Origin: Haloarcula marismortui ATCC 43049
GTDB taxonomy: Archaea; Halobacteriota; Halobacteria; Halobacteriales; Haloarculaceae
DNA: 50,060 nt
Assembly: GCF_000011085.1 (NCBI RefSeq)
Contig: NC_006392.1
Coordinates: forward strand, 1-50,060
Direction: 5' to 3'
Shown here: piece by piece, positions 7,540 through 15,879 of the stretch
How the letters are laid out: each line of letters starts with the position of its first letter
How positions within the stretch are numbered: the first letter of the stretch is position 1
The notes under the pieces: model-generated
Databases searched by the model: none
Told to the model about the DNA's origin: nothing
What the model saw: only the letters and a program-made list of their open reading frames with translations
Position numbers and translations under genes: made by a program

Positions 7540-8287
7540 TGGGGAAGAATGCCCAACCTGTGGTGAGATTTATGCCGATGACCACGGGATGAAAGTCCAT
7601 CATAAGCTGACTCACGGCGAGTCTTTGGCGAAAGAGACACTGGCTTGTGAGCAGTGCGGCGAAGAGTTCAGCGAGTTCCAATCGAGAATAGAGCGTGGAA
7701 AAGGGGTGTATTGTTCTAAGGAATGCAAGTACAGTCAGGGACAAATCAAGACTGAATGCGACTGGTGTGGCGAGTCAGTTACTAAAAACAAAAACAGAGC
7801 AGAACGGTATTCGAATCACTACTGCTCAAAGAGCTGCTACCAGAAACACTATACTGAGAGGGTTAGCGAGACATCTGAACATCCATCATATCAGGGCGGG
7901 CCAGAAACAGTAGAATGCGATAACTGCAGCAAAGAGTTGGAATTGTACTGCCACCGATTCACAGACCACAATTTCTGCTCAATCGAGTGCCGAACTGAAC
8001 TATTCCAAGGAGAGACACACCCAGATTTCGAACACGGTGGTAGTAGATACTACGGCTCAGATTGGGCATCCTACCGGATAGATGCATTACTGGAATGGGA
8101 AGGGCGCTGCGCCAGTTGCGGGCTCACTGAACCAACTCATATCAGAACATACGGAAAGAGTCTCGACATCCATCATGAGCCACCAGTAGAGGAATTTGAT
8201 GATATAGAGACAGCGCACGAAGAGGCTGAACTACAACCTGTTTGTGTTAAATGCCACAGTAAGGTAGAAAACAGAGAGGTGGCATGA
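7532..8287 (+). CDS. HNH-endonuclease-domain protein with zinc-finger repeats
   Basis: The 251-aa protein opens with a C2H2-type finger (CPTCGEIYADDHGMKVHHKL). Several treble-clef-like CxxC...C pairs follow (CEQC, CDWC, CDNC with CSKEC, CSKSC and CSIEC). It ends in an HNH domain: CASCGLTEP, LDIHHEPP, then PVCVKCHSKVE. HNH with paired CxxC suggests a DNA-cutting or DNA-binding enzyme. The ATG at 7532 is chosen because upstream codons cross the repeat block. It overlaps parA by 4 bp (ATGA), so it belongs to the same operon, unusual for a partition locus. It may be a homing-type nuclease or a partition/replication accessory. Confidence 0.75.
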   Translation: MKSGEECPTCGEIYADDHGMKVHHKLTHGESLAKETLACEQCGEEFSEFQSRIERGKGVYCSKECKYSQGQIKTECDWCGESVTKNKNRAERYSNHYCSKSCYQKHYTERVSETSEHPSYQGGPETVECDNCSKELELYCHRFTDHNFCSIECRTELFQGETHPDFEHGGSRYYGSDWASYRIDALLEWEGRCASCGLTEPTHIRTYGKSLDIHHEPPVEEFDDIETAHEEAELQPVCVKCHSKVENREVA

Positions 8288-9147
8288 TGACCAGCTCAGA
8301 AATCAAGAGGATAGCTACTTATGTCGAAAAGGGAGGCGTCGGGAAGACAACCAGCGCCGCCCACATCGCTGTCGCTGCACACAACAGGGGTCACGAGGTG
8401 CTCTTGGTCGACCTCGCCGGAACGCAGAACGACCTCGCGACACACTTCGGGCTCTCCATCGTCGACGAAGAGGCAACCGACGACGGGGTCTCAATCGACG
8501 CTCCGATTTCAGCTGTCTTCGGTGATGACTGGGCGTTCCTCCGAGACAACATCGATGACCTGCTGGACCGGATGACATTCCCGACCGACGAGGGCCCGGA
8601 CCTCATCCCAGCTGACCCGGGTCTGGGTGGCGCGGACAACAACCTCGCGAACGTCCCACTCGAAGAGCGCTACCAGAAACTCGATGGGTTCGTCGAGGAT
8701 CTCGTCGCCGACAAGTACGACCTCGTCATCTTCGACCTCCCGGGCAAAGAGGACAACATCGCACTCAACGGTCTCTTCGCTGCCCGGAATGTCGTCGCCC
8801 CACTGAAGCCTGGTGCCTTCGAGCGTGACCAGCTACAGAAGCTGGATGCGACGCTGGAGGAAATCAGTGCTGACCTTGATGTCGACCTCGGCCTGGCGTT
8901 GATCATCCCGACGATAATCAGTAGCCAGGAGACCCTCTCAGAGTCGTTCGTCGAGTATGTGACAGAGGAGTATCCGGAAATCGTCGGCGAACCAGTCACG
9001 AAGACCGCCGACATAGGGAATAACCAGAACGCGGGCCGGACGCTCTTCGCCGTCCCTGACGACGAACTCTATGCGACCGGGAAGCGAGCCCGTGAGGCGT
9101 ACAGTGCGAACACTGAGCAACTGCTGAGCAGACTCACAGACCGATGA
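8284..9147 (+). CDS. ParA-family partition ATPase
   Basis: This 287-aa P-loop ATPase segregates plasmid copies by ATP-dependent DNA binding. It has the deviant Walker A KGGVGKTT (about residues 17-24) with the signature lysine, switch I LLVDLAGTQND where the family usually has DxDPQ, and Walker B-like DLVIFDLPG. The second methionine (8287) is an equally likely start. It overlaps HNH upstream and the small partner gene downstream by 4 bp each. No canonical ParB follows, so the 138-aa partner or another DNA-binding protein must recognise the centromere, probably the TGTATC repeats on either side. Confidence 0.9.
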   Translation: MMTSSEIKRIATYVEKGGVGKTTSAAHIAVAAHNRGHEVLLVDLAGTQNDLATHFGLSIVDEEATDDGVSIDAPISAVFGDDWAFLRDNIDDLLDRMTFPTDEGPDLIPADPGLGGADNNLANVPLEERYQKLDGFVEDLVADKYDLVIFDLPGKEDNIALNGLFAARNVVAPLKPGAFERDQLQKLDATLEEISADLDVDLGLALIIPTIISSQETLSESFVEYVTEEYPEIVGEPVTKTADIGNNQNAGRTLFAVPDDELYATGKRAREAYSANTEQLLSRLTDR

Positions 9148-9560
9148 GCGACACCACAGACGACCGCGACCCAGAGGAACTACTCGAACAGTCGAAAGAA
9201 CAGAAACGGCACCAGAGCGAGCCACAGCAACAAGACACTGAGCCCGACGCGCCGTCGTTGGAGGAGTACATCGCCGACGTCTACGAAGAACTCGATGCTG
9301 GCGAAGTCCCGACAAACCTCACCATGCGAGATCGGAACCTCGCAGCGTTGATCCGTGGCCTCGACGAGGCTGGGCAACTCGATGCTGTCGGGGCCGATGT
9401 TCGCGAGTATCTCGACAGAGATGCCACCGACTCGGAGAGTCGCGGTTCAGTACTTGGGCTGCTTGTCCGGGCAGGACTTGCGGAGGTCCGACCAGATCTT
9501 ATTGAGGCCGGCGAAGACGGCTACGAGACCTTCACCGAACGGCAAGAGACACAGTTCTGA
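9144..9560 (+). CDS. Small acidic ParA-partner candidate
   Basis: This 138-aa acidic protein is translationally coupled to parA (ATGA overlap). The first 45 residues are charged and Q-rich, probably disordered. The rest is helical (SLEEYIADVYEELDAGEV, RDRNLAALIRGLDEAGQL, then SVLGLLVRAGLAEV). No ribbon-helix-helix or ParB motif is obvious. By position it should be the centromere-binding adaptor or a ParA stimulator. The 13-bp repeats begin 58 bp past its stop codon. Function is inferred from context. Confidence 0.6.
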   Translation: MSDTTDDRDPEELLEQSKEQKRHQSEPQQQDTEPDAPSLEEYIADVYEELDAGEVPTNLTMRDRNLAALIRGLDEAGQLDAVGADVREYLDRDATDSESRGSVLGLLVRAGLAEVRPDLIEAGEDGYETFTERQETQF

Positions 9561-9618
9561 GTCGCCGTTTCTGCATCACGGATCGGTCATTTGTATGTGC
9601 GTGCAGGCCCACATATCG

Positions 9619-9656
9619 TGTATCTGTATATTGTATCTAGATTTTGTATCCAGATA
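9619..9656. repeat. Downstream iteron-like repeats, 13-bp period (TGTATC)
   Basis: TGTATCTGTATA (9619), TGTATCTAGATT (9632) and TGTATCCAGATA (9645) are spaced exactly 13 bp apart in a markedly AT-rich stretch (about 9590-9710), with a weaker copy near 9658. No gene occupies 9561-9742. The pattern is that of iterons or a par centromere, and the flanking AT-richness would suit DNA unwinding. Confidence 0.7.
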
Positions 9657-9742
9657 TGCAATCTGTCTCTAGTCTACAGATATTCGATATAGCAATATAG
9701 AGTTTACCGGCTCAACGGCTGTGCGTCAGCAGTCACCGTGGG

Positions 9743-10453
9743 TCACGTCGTCGGATCGTCCACGCCGGCGAAGCCGCTGGCCACATCGACATTGATCACG
9801 CCGTCGAAGTCACAGTGTGGGCACGTGATCGACAGCCCGTCGACGGCCCCCACCGCACTGCCTCGAAGAATGCCGTGACAGATCGACCGTGAACAGGACG
9901 GACAGGTGACGTGGTCGAGTGCGACGGGTTTCTCGCGGCGCAGACAATCTTTGCAGCCAGCGTATGTAGGCCGAACAGTATTCGAGCGGACGATACGATA
10001 TGTCGCGCTCTGATTGCCACCGCCACAAGCCGGTCGCGCTTCACCGAACGCAGCTGCCTGTGGGTCCGGGAAGTGGTACTTGTCTGCGCCACCAGTCACG
10101 ACCACCCACGGGATGTCCTGCGAGAGGATGGTGACATCGTGGACATCGAACGACTGGCTCTCTTCAGTCCAGTCCTCAACCGCAGGAGCGTGTAACGACG
10201 CTGTGTAGTGGTCCGGATACGCAACAAGCTCCAAGCCCAACACCGACTCGCCACAGGACAGTCGGCACACGCGCTTGGACTCACGAGCGTCGTTCGGGCC
10301 CTCAATGGTGTGGTTAGCGACATCCGTGACATCCCAAGTTCGTGACGTACCGTTGACGACGAGAAGATCACCCTCCTCGATGTTCTTGATCGTGTCGACA
10401 AGCGACGGCTCCACACCAGCGTCGACGGTCGCAGCTGTGTCGGTCGCGCCCAT
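9743..10453 (-). CDS. Hypothetical protein with two C-terminal zinc ribbons
   Basis: The 236-aa protein has a beta-rich N-terminal half (LLVVNGTSRTWDVTDVANHT) and a C-terminal half with paired cysteines: CKDC (about residue 167), CPSC...C (about residues 183-191) and CPHC (about residue 217). It overlaps the upstream HTH gene by one base (TAATG-type junction), so the two form an operon. The fold suggests nucleic-acid binding; nothing more specific is supported. Confidence 0.65.
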   Translation of the reverse strand: MGATDTAATVDAGVEPSLVDTIKNIEEGDLLVVNGTSRTWDVTDVANHTIEGPNDARESKRVCRLSCGESVLGLELVAYPDHYTASLHAPAVEDWTEESQSFDVHDVTILSQDIPWVVVTGGADKYHFPDPQAAAFGEARPACGGGNQSATYRIVRSNTVRPTYAGCKDCLRREKPVALDHVTCPSCSRSICHGILRGSAVGAVDGLSITCPHCDFDGVINVDVASGFAGVDDPTT

Positions 10454-10743
10454 CAGTCATCACCGGGCACCGAATCGGGATGGGCGTTCCAGAGCCGGCG
10501 GGCAGGGCCGTTTTTGGGTGGCGTTTCGTAGTCGATGTCGTGGCGGTCCAGCACGCGGTAGATGGAGCGCTTCGAGACATCGTGGGCGGTGGCGAGATCG
10601 ACAACGGTGACGCCAGCCTCGAGGGCCGCTTCGAGATACGATGCCGACGTATAGGCGTCCGGCGAGAAGTCATCTAGGTCGAGTGCGACGACGAGATCGG
10701 CTTGGCACTCGTGCATCGGGGTCTGTGAATCGGGATCAGTCAT
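10453..10743 (-). CDS. Helix-turn-helix DNA-binding protein
   Basis: The 96-aa protein carries a homeodomain-like HTH at about residues 38-70: SYLEAALEAGVTVVDLATAH then DVSKRSIYRVLDRHDI, resembling the resolvase/transposase-type HTH. The ATG at 10743 is preferred; an in-frame TTG at 10758 would add five residues. It is coupled to the zinc-ribbon gene downstream and probably regulates this two-gene operon or a nearby promoter. Confidence 0.65.
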   Translation of the reverse strand: MTDPDSQTPMHECQADLVVALDLDDFSPDAYTSASYLEAALEAGVTVVDLATAHDVSKRSIYRVLDRHDIDYETPPKNGPARRLWNAHPDSVPGDD

Positions 10744-10989
10744 AGCCGTATATGTCAAGATGACTAGCCGGATTTCCTAGAGTGTTTCGGCGAAAAGCTG
10801 AGCGATCAATAGAGCAGTCTATTCAATAAGCCATAGATTTCCACACCATCATATTTGCCCACCGCTTTGCGCTGAGTAGCAGTCGGCGAGTTAATCGACT
10901 GTATCGCCCTCATTACGTTTGGTTAGATCACAGCAGAGAACGTATAGATAAGTTTATTTCTGACTCGAAGTGAATTATACCCTACCCGA
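10744..10989. other. AT-rich divergent intergenic region
   Basis: No gene is seen. The stretch separates the divergent HTH operon and the DUF7504-like gene. AGATAAGTTTATTTC near 10945 has a TATA-like TTTATT and probably belongs to the promoter of the plus-strand gene. Confidence 0.4.
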
Positions 10990-11811
10990 ATGGTCCATCA
11001 GTGGCAGTGTCGGGAGTGTAAGTTCACAGTCTGGTCGTCGAAGCAGTCAGAACTCGTAGATGCAGTAAAATCCCACTTACTCTCCCATTACAAACACACC
11101 GTTGAATCGGACGAGTTCAGCCTCAGGTGGGACTGCCCGTACTGCAACCAGACCAGTCAGAGCTACGACGCCGACGAGGGGCTTGCCAAATTCAAAAATC
11201 ACCTGTTCAAACACGTCTCCGCACTCATCGACTCTGGTGTTCATGTGGCCGACCGGATTGATCGGGTCGGTAATATCCTGATTCTCTCACCACTAGAAAC
11301 TGCAGGCGCCGACAACGCCCGCGTGCATTTCACATCGCCGGCAGACGTCGCAGTTTTTGTCACTAATAACCCAGCAGAGCGCGTTCGATTTCTTGACAAC
11401 GCGCTTCAATCCTGGCCAGCCTGGACGACGATCCTCACGACCAAAGCACAGCCGTTTGCCGATGTTACGGATATTGATCTGGAGGCGGCTCCACTTGACA
11501 TCGCTATCTTGGATAAGGGAGTAAGCATGACCGAACTTGGTGAGACGCTCGTTCGTGTCTTGGACGAACAACAAACAAGCAACTCGCGACTAACCGTTGG
11601 ATTTGATATTCTCAGCGAACTACTTCGTTTATTCGACACTGAGACGGCATTCAAGTTCGTTCACGTCTTAAACTCTCGGCTGGCAAACATGGATGCGCTC
11701 ACCCACTATTACCTGAATCCGAACGCACAGCCCGAATCAGAAATCAACGTACTCAAGGAACTGTTCGACCTGCAGATTCGGGCAAAGGGTTCACGGTTTA
11801 GGACCGTATAA
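10990..11811 (+). CDS. Zinc-finger / DUF7504-like RecA-fold protein
   Basis: The 273-aa protein has two N-terminal zinc knuckles (CRECKFTVWSS with HLLSHYKH, and CPYC with HLFKH, residues 7-76), each CxxC...H-x3-4-H. A RecA-like domain without a Walker A motif follows (GNILILSPLETAGADNARV, VFVTNNPAERVRFLD, LDIAILDKGVSMTELGETLV). This matches the haloarchaeal DUF7504 group, KaiC-like proteins thought to take part in signalling. It converges on the HEAT-repeat gene with a 9-bp gap. Enzymatic ATP use is doubtful without the P-loop. Confidence 0.6.
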   Translation: MVHQWQCRECKFTVWSSKQSELVDAVKSHLLSHYKHTVESDEFSLRWDCPYCNQTSQSYDADEGLAKFKNHLFKHVSALIDSGVHVADRIDRVGNILILSPLETAGADNARVHFTSPADVAVFVTNNPAERVRFLDNALQSWPAWTTILTTKAQPFADVTDIDLEAAPLDIAILDKGVSMTELGETLVRVLDEQQTSNSRLTVGFDILSELLRLFDTETAFKFVHVLNSRLANMDALTHYYLNPNAQPESEINVLKELFDLQIRAKGSRFRTV

Positions 11812-11820
11812 GAGGTGCAG

Positions 11821-13074
11821 TCAGTCACGCGAACTGTGCTGGTTCGTGTAGTCGGCCGGACTGTCGACATATGTATAGTCGACACCCGTTGTCACAAGTT
11901 CTCCCGAGGAGCCGTCGCATATCTCATCAAGAACTGCTTGAGCGCGGCTCCGTGCCTCTTCGGATCCACGTTCACGGCTAAGATACACCCGAAGGCGCTT
12001 CTCTAACTCGGGACTCCGTAGCTCTGGGAGCACTGCTTCGGCTAGCTGTGCGGTTTCCTCGTCGGGCTTGTCTAGAGTCGAGAGCAGGCAGTCAATCACT
12101 TCGGATCGATATCGGTCACCAGTAATGCGGCTCAACAACCAAATCGCTGTCTGCCGGTACCGCCGCCGTGTCCCGTCTGCAGCGATATCAAGTAGCGCCG
12201 GCACTGTTGCCTGGACATCTGCTCGAGCCAGTTCGTCGACAACGGTCCCGCGAATGAGTTCGAGTTCCTCTGTGGAGGCCGTCGTGAGTAACTCCAACAG
12301 GGAGAGCATCGCTGCCCGCTGGACCGTCGTTGAGTCGTCATCAAGGGCATCAACAAGGACCACGACAGGTTTTACCGACCCAAACTGTCCGAGTTCATCG
12401 ACCGCAATGAGCCGAAGCCCCTCCTCGTCTGCCTGGGTTACGGGAACCAACTCTGCAAGCGCGCGGTCCGTGCCGATGGCCCCCAGTGCGTTAGCGGCAG
12501 CTTCCCGCACTTGCTGTCGACCATCTGAAAGGCGCTCACTTAGTGGTGGGACGACTCGCGGATCTGACAGTCGCCCACACGCCTGCGCAGCCCGGGTTCG
12601 AACGCGAGGGGCCGGGTCAGTTAACGCCCTAACCAGGTCCGGGACAGCCGCCGTCGCACCACGTTCGCCAAGTGCCGTCGCCGCGACCATCCGGAACTCA
12701 AGGTGGTCAGCTGAGAGCCACTCGGTTAGCAGTGTTGTCGCGGTTCGCTCAGTTGCCTCTGAGCCTCCCATCTCAGCGAGTTCTGCGACCAGATAGTCGA
12801 ACGCGTCCTCGCCACGCTGATACAACGCGTCGGTCGCAGCCGCGCGAACGCTGTCGTCCTCATCCGATTTAACAGCGCTGACCAGTGCTTTGACAGCCTG
12901 CCGTCGCTCGTTGGGGTTCGAGATTTCTGCAATGTTCCCCAGCATTGTGGCCGCTCGTCGTCGAACGTAGTTCTTCCTACTCCGTTTTAGGTGTGCGATA
13001 AGCTTCTGAACTTCTGATTCCCGTTCGAGTTTATATAGGAACGTCTCGTTATCACCCGGTTCGTCGTTGAACAC
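11821..13074 (-). CDS. HEAT-repeat protein (PBS-lyase type)
   Basis: This 417-aa acidic protein is made almost wholly of HEAT/PBS-lyase-type helical repeats of about 31 residues (for example VRAAATDALYQRGEDAFDYL, FRMVAATALGERGATAAVPD, VREAAANALGAIGTDRALAE). Such solenoids are protein-interaction scaffolds, often in haloarchaeal chemotaxis or regulatory complexes. The start is a GTG (13074). It lies near a receiver-domain gene and the DUF7504-like gene, so a local signalling module is possible. No catalytic motif is seen. Confidence 0.8.
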   Translation of the reverse strand: MFNDEPGDNETFLYKLERESEVQKLIAHLKRSRKNYVRRRAATMLGNIAEISNPNERRQAVKALVSAVKSDEDDSVRAAATDALYQRGEDAFDYLVAELAEMGGSEATERTATTLLTEWLSADHLEFRMVAATALGERGATAAVPDLVRALTDPAPRVRTRAAQACGRLSDPRVVPPLSERLSDGRQQVREAAANALGAIGTDRALAELVPVTQADEEGLRLIAVDELGQFGSVKPVVVLVDALDDDSTTVQRAAMLSLLELLTTASTEELELIRGTVVDELARADVQATVPALLDIAADGTRRRYRQTAIWLLSRITGDRYRSEVIDCLLSTLDKPDEETAQLAEAVLPELRSPELEKRLRVYLSRERGSEEARSRAQAVLDEICDGSSGELVTTGVDYTYVDSPADYTNQHSSRD

Positions 13075-13256
13075 CCATGCAGCCTCCGGTTGGTGTTAGT
13101 AACTTCGTCATGGTTCTGTTTAGTCTTAAACATATTGTCGCAATACTGGTCCGGCATGACCGCTGGTCGATCCAGCGTCACTATCCGACAACCTGCCGAT
13201 GATTGACGCCGTCGAAACAGGGTCAAACGAGCAGATTTATCTCTGGAAGGAAGGTG

Positions 13257-13529
13257 ATGAGTAAAGACAGTATGAGGTACGAAAAGATTGTTGTGAGGGA
13301 AGCTGGCAGCCTCGGTTCAACCACTGATTCGGAACCGCCGGACATCCGCGATGAGAGCGACCACGGTCAGAAAATGGACCTCAAGACACCAGCATGGGAC
13401 GCAGTGCGAGCAAATATCAATCCAGGCGAATATGAGCCAAAGACTCACGTCGCAACGATTCACTATGATCTCGACGAGTGGGATTTTGTTATTGAATATT
13501 TGGTTGAGGTAGATAGAGAGCGCGCGTAA
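13257..13529 (+). CDS. Hypothetical small protein
   Basis: The 90-aa protein (MSKDSMRYEKIVVREAG) has an acidic middle and a C-terminal beta segment (HVATIHYDLDEWDFVIEYLV). The ATG at 13257 is chosen for its purine-rich upstream GGAAGGTG and haloarchaeal composition; in-frame codons back to 13203 look non-coding. No motif is recognised. Confidence 0.5.
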   Translation: MSKDSMRYEKIVVREAGSLGSTTDSEPPDIRDESDHGQKMDLKTPAWDAVRANINPGEYEPKTHVATIHYDLDEWDFVIEYLVEVDRERA

Positions 13530-13637
13530 CTTATTCACTTTTCGAGGCGTGTTACGGCGTCCAACGAACGTCGTGGTTAATTCCAAATCCCGACGTTAGC
13601 GTAATTACGACTTGTCCGATAAGTCGCGGTTTGGTCA

Positions 13638-14027
13638 CTACATCGTACTGCGAATCTGTTCGGCTAGAAATTCGTACTGTTCAGCAGTTGCCTCCTTTTT
13701 TACATAGCCTGTGGGACCGACGGCGATAGCACTACCAATAATCGTCTCACGGTCCTGCGAAGTGAAGAAAACAACCGGGAGTTGTGGATACTTTATCCGA
13801 ATCATCCGTAGAAATTCAAGTCCATCTACTCTGGGCATATCGAAGTCTGAAATGACACAGTCTGGCTTGTCGTTGTCGATTATTTCTAGAGCCTCGGTGG
13901 CACCAGAAGCTACGACGACACTGAACTGCTCGTCTTCGCGTTCAAGAAATTCCACAGTGAGGTCCTGAAAGTCCGGTTCATCATCAACATGGAGGACTTG
14001 GATTGCCTCTTGAACACTACTCGACAT
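13638..14027 (-). CDS. Receiver-domain response regulator (CheY-like)
   Basis: The 129-aa protein is a stand-alone receiver domain. It has the acidic pair in VLHVDDEPDF (about residues 15-17), the phospho-acceptor Asp in DCVISDFDMPRVDG (about residue 61), the Ser/Thr in VVFFTSQD and the Lys in GYVKKEA. No output domain is present, so it works through partners. It would be phosphorylated by a histidine kinase, none of which is encoded here. It stands alone between two gene-poor stretches. Confidence 0.9.
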   Translation of the reverse strand: MSSSVQEAIQVLHVDDEPDFQDLTVEFLEREDEQFSVVVASGATEALEIIDNDKPDCVISDFDMPRVDGLEFLRMIRIKYPQLPVVFFTSQDRETIIGSAIAVGPTGYVKKEATAEQYEFLAEQIRSTM

Positions 14028-14370
14028 ATTTAGCTATTTTATGACATTTGCAAAAACGACATGGGCACGATTATCATATTTGATAGCTAGTGCGGACTTT
14101 GCGCCGTGCGCGGCCCACGGATGTCACTGCCAGTAAGGTGTCACAGAACAGTTCGCAAGGTGATTATTTTCAGAACTGCCAAAAAGAACCGCCTATTCAA
14201 TACGTAGACATACCGAGCGGCCATATCTCAAAGACACGCCTAAGATAATGAGTAACGACTTGTCATATTAGTCGTAACAGACTATCCTATTTTCACTCGG
14301 TACACGGGGTGTCCCACCCCGTTCCTACCAGTCGCTAGATACTTTAGTGACGGAAGCTAAAGGAATCGTA
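14028..14370. other. Gene-free region upstream of recombinase gene, with two palindromes
   Basis: No open frame is convincing. Two symmetric sites are visible: an imperfect Xer/dif-like site at 14250-14280 and a GC-rich hairpin ACGGGGTG-TCC-CACCCCGT at 14304-14322. The remainder is AT-rich. Confidence 0.5.
14250..14280. promoter_or_regulatory. Candidate recombinase (dif/res-like) site
   Basis: ACGACT (14255-14260) and AGTCGT (14270-14275) are inverted around a 9-nt core TGTCATATT. Extending each arm to 11 bp gives 8 of 11 matches. It lies about 95 bp upstream of the tyrosine recombinase gene, the position expected for its own target, for example for multimer resolution. Archaeal dif cores are usually shorter, so this is tentative. 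Confidence 0.35.
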
Positions 14371-14970
14371 ATGCGAATTGAAGCGACCGAGGGCAACGAG
14401 TACAAAGTATGGTTGAACGACGCTGAAATCGAGGACCTCCGGCGGGCCACTAACAGTCAGCGTGACGACCTCATTATTCAGATCGGTGCGTTCGTTGGCC
14501 TGCGTGCCTTCGAGATACCACAGGTTCGGCCCGTCGACGTCAAGCAGACCGAGAGTGGACAGTACCGGCTCCGTATCCAGGCCGGGAAAGATACCAGCGG
14601 CAACGGTGGGAAGCCTCGCGATGCCTTCCTCCCCGCCGACGTCGAGCGCGACCTCCAGCGCTTCCAGAACGAGCACAACATCGCGCCGAAAGACCCCTTT
14701 ATCGATCTGAAGCAACCGGGTGTCCGTGCTGTGGTTCGACGGACAGCTGCACGGGCGGCTGAGGCGACCGGCGACGACGACTTTGAGAAGGTGAGTACGC
14801 ACGATCTCCGTCGACGGTTCGCCCAACGACTTCTCGTCGACGAGCAGATGAACCCGCGTGTGGTGATGGCCGTCGGTGGCTGGGATTCCTTCGCTGCGAT
14901 TGAACCATATCTGAACGCCCCCAGCGAGGACGTCATCGACGAAGCCTTCCAGGAGGTCGAGTCTCTATGA
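14371..14970 (+). CDS. Small tyrosine recombinase (XerC/D-like integrase)
   Basis: This 199-aa protein is essentially a catalytic domain of a tyrosine recombinase: first Arg in AFVGLRAFEIPQ, STHDLRRRFAQ with the H-x-x-R pair, GGWDSFAAIEPYL with a Gly-Trp in place of the usual Gly-His and the Tyr nucleophile. The N-terminal core-binding domain is absent or minimal, as in several haloarchaeal plasmid recombinases. The ATG at 14371 is preferred to an upstream GTG. It overlaps the next gene by 4 bp. Likely role: dimer resolution or integration of the plasmid. Confidence 0.8.
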   Translation: MRIEATEGNEYKVWLNDAEIEDLRRATNSQRDDLIIQIGAFVGLRAFEIPQVRPVDVKQTESGQYRLRIQAGKDTSGNGGKPRDAFLPADVERDLQRFQNEHNIAPKDPFIDLKQPGVRAVVRRTAARAAEATGDDDFEKVSTHDLRRRFAQRLLVDEQMNPRVVMAVGGWDSFAAIEPYLNAPSEDVIDEAFQEVESL

Positions 14971-15386
14971 CCGACGACGATATCGATCCCGAGGACCCGC
15001 GACCGACGGGCCACTACCCACGGTTTGCCGACAACGAATGGCACTACGTTTCGGACGAGTTGGCACAGACGATCTCCCTAGGCCCGGCCGGCGATGGTGA
15101 GGAAGGCCAGGACTGGGTGCTCACGTACACACCAGAGAGGCGGGACGACGACGACCGCGAGAAGGTGCTGGTCCGGCTCACGCCGAGGGCGTTGCACGAG
15201 CTCCATATCGAGACAAAGGACCTCTCGGTTGAACAGCGACAAATGGGCCACCGCGCCGAGTGTGACCTCTGTGGTGAGATGGTCGACCTTGACCGCGCGA
15301 TACCGAATGCCCGAGGAGAGCCGTGCCACAAGCGCTGCTGGGCCGAGTACACCGGCGCTCCGGATTGGTTCTCAGACTACCTGTGA
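14967..15386 (+). CDS. Zinc-finger hypothetical protein coupled to recombinase
   Basis: This 139-aa acidic protein is coupled to the recombinase by an ATGA overlap. The C-terminal third has a treble-clef-like zinc site (CDLCGEMV, then CHKRCW). The N-terminal part is beta-rich (WHYVSDELAQTISLG, WVLTYTPERRDD). Such small partners often sit beside haloarchaeal integrase genes. It may help the recombinase bind DNA; no direct evidence. Confidence 0.6.
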   Translation: MTDDDIDPEDPRPTGHYPRFADNEWHYVSDELAQTISLGPAGDGEEGQDWVLTYTPERRDDDDREKVLVRLTPRALHELHIETKDLSVEQRQMGHRAECDLCGEMVDLDRAIPNARGEPCHKRCWAEYTGAPDWFSDYL

Positions 15387-15472
15387 ACGCTTGCCACCAC
15401 GAGCGATGACCACTTAGAAGATTCACCGAGAACCCAGAGGATACAGCTACGAAGGAGAGCCCAGATTGGTTG

Positions 15473-15787
15473 TTACGACCAGTGGTGATCGTCGATACCC
15501 TCGTAGTGTTTCAGGCGACTCTCAATCTCCCAGGCTTCCCAGCCACACTCGTGGTACAAGACATCGGCGAGGCTATCGAAGTTGCTCTTGTCGAGTTCGA
15601 TACCACGATTGCCGCGATAGATGATATACGGCTCACTCCGGAGGTCTGCGTAGACCTCGCGCGCTGTTGGATAGTCGTCGCCAATAGCCGAGAGATTCAG
15701 CAGAGCGTCCTCTGTAATCGGTGTGCCCCATTTGTGTTTGGCAATCATCGTAGCCAAGAGGGCACATTTCACCGACGGCTTCTCCAT
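15473..15787 (-). CDS. Hypothetical protein
   Basis: The 104-aa protein has a helical N-terminus (KCALLATMIAKHKWGTPITE) and an ILYRGNRG-like beta turn (PYIIYRGNRGIELDKSNFDS), the layout of a winged-helix-like domain, and ends in acidic/aromatic residues. It is divergent from the HTH gene at 15880; the palindrome at 15822-15837 lies between them and could control both. Confidence 0.55.
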   Translation of the reverse strand: MEKPSVKCALLATMIAKHKWGTPITEDALLNLSAIGDDYPTAREVYADLRSEPYIIYRGNRGIELDKSNFDSLADVLYHECGWEAWEIESRLKHYEGIDDHHWS

Positions 15788-15821
15788 AATCGAGCGATGA
15801 AGCCACTCGTATATAACACCT

Positions 15822-15837
15822 GTTAATGGTGATTAAC
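15822..15837. promoter_or_regulatory. Palindromic operator candidate GTTAAT-GGTG-ATTAAC
   Basis: A perfect 6-bp inverted repeat with a 4-nt centre lies between two divergent genes, one of them an HTH regulator 42 bp away. The size fits a dimeric winged-helix binding site, so autoregulation is likely. Confidence 0.55.
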
Positions 15838-15879
15838 GCTAGTGGAAATCCTTATACACGCGTAGAGCAGTTATCCCGT

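Noticed and set aside
12068-12796. Plus-strand 242-codon Ser/Arg-rich frame opposite the HEAT-repeat gene
   Set aside because: It is the mirror of a clear acidic repeat protein and has typical shadow-frame composition.
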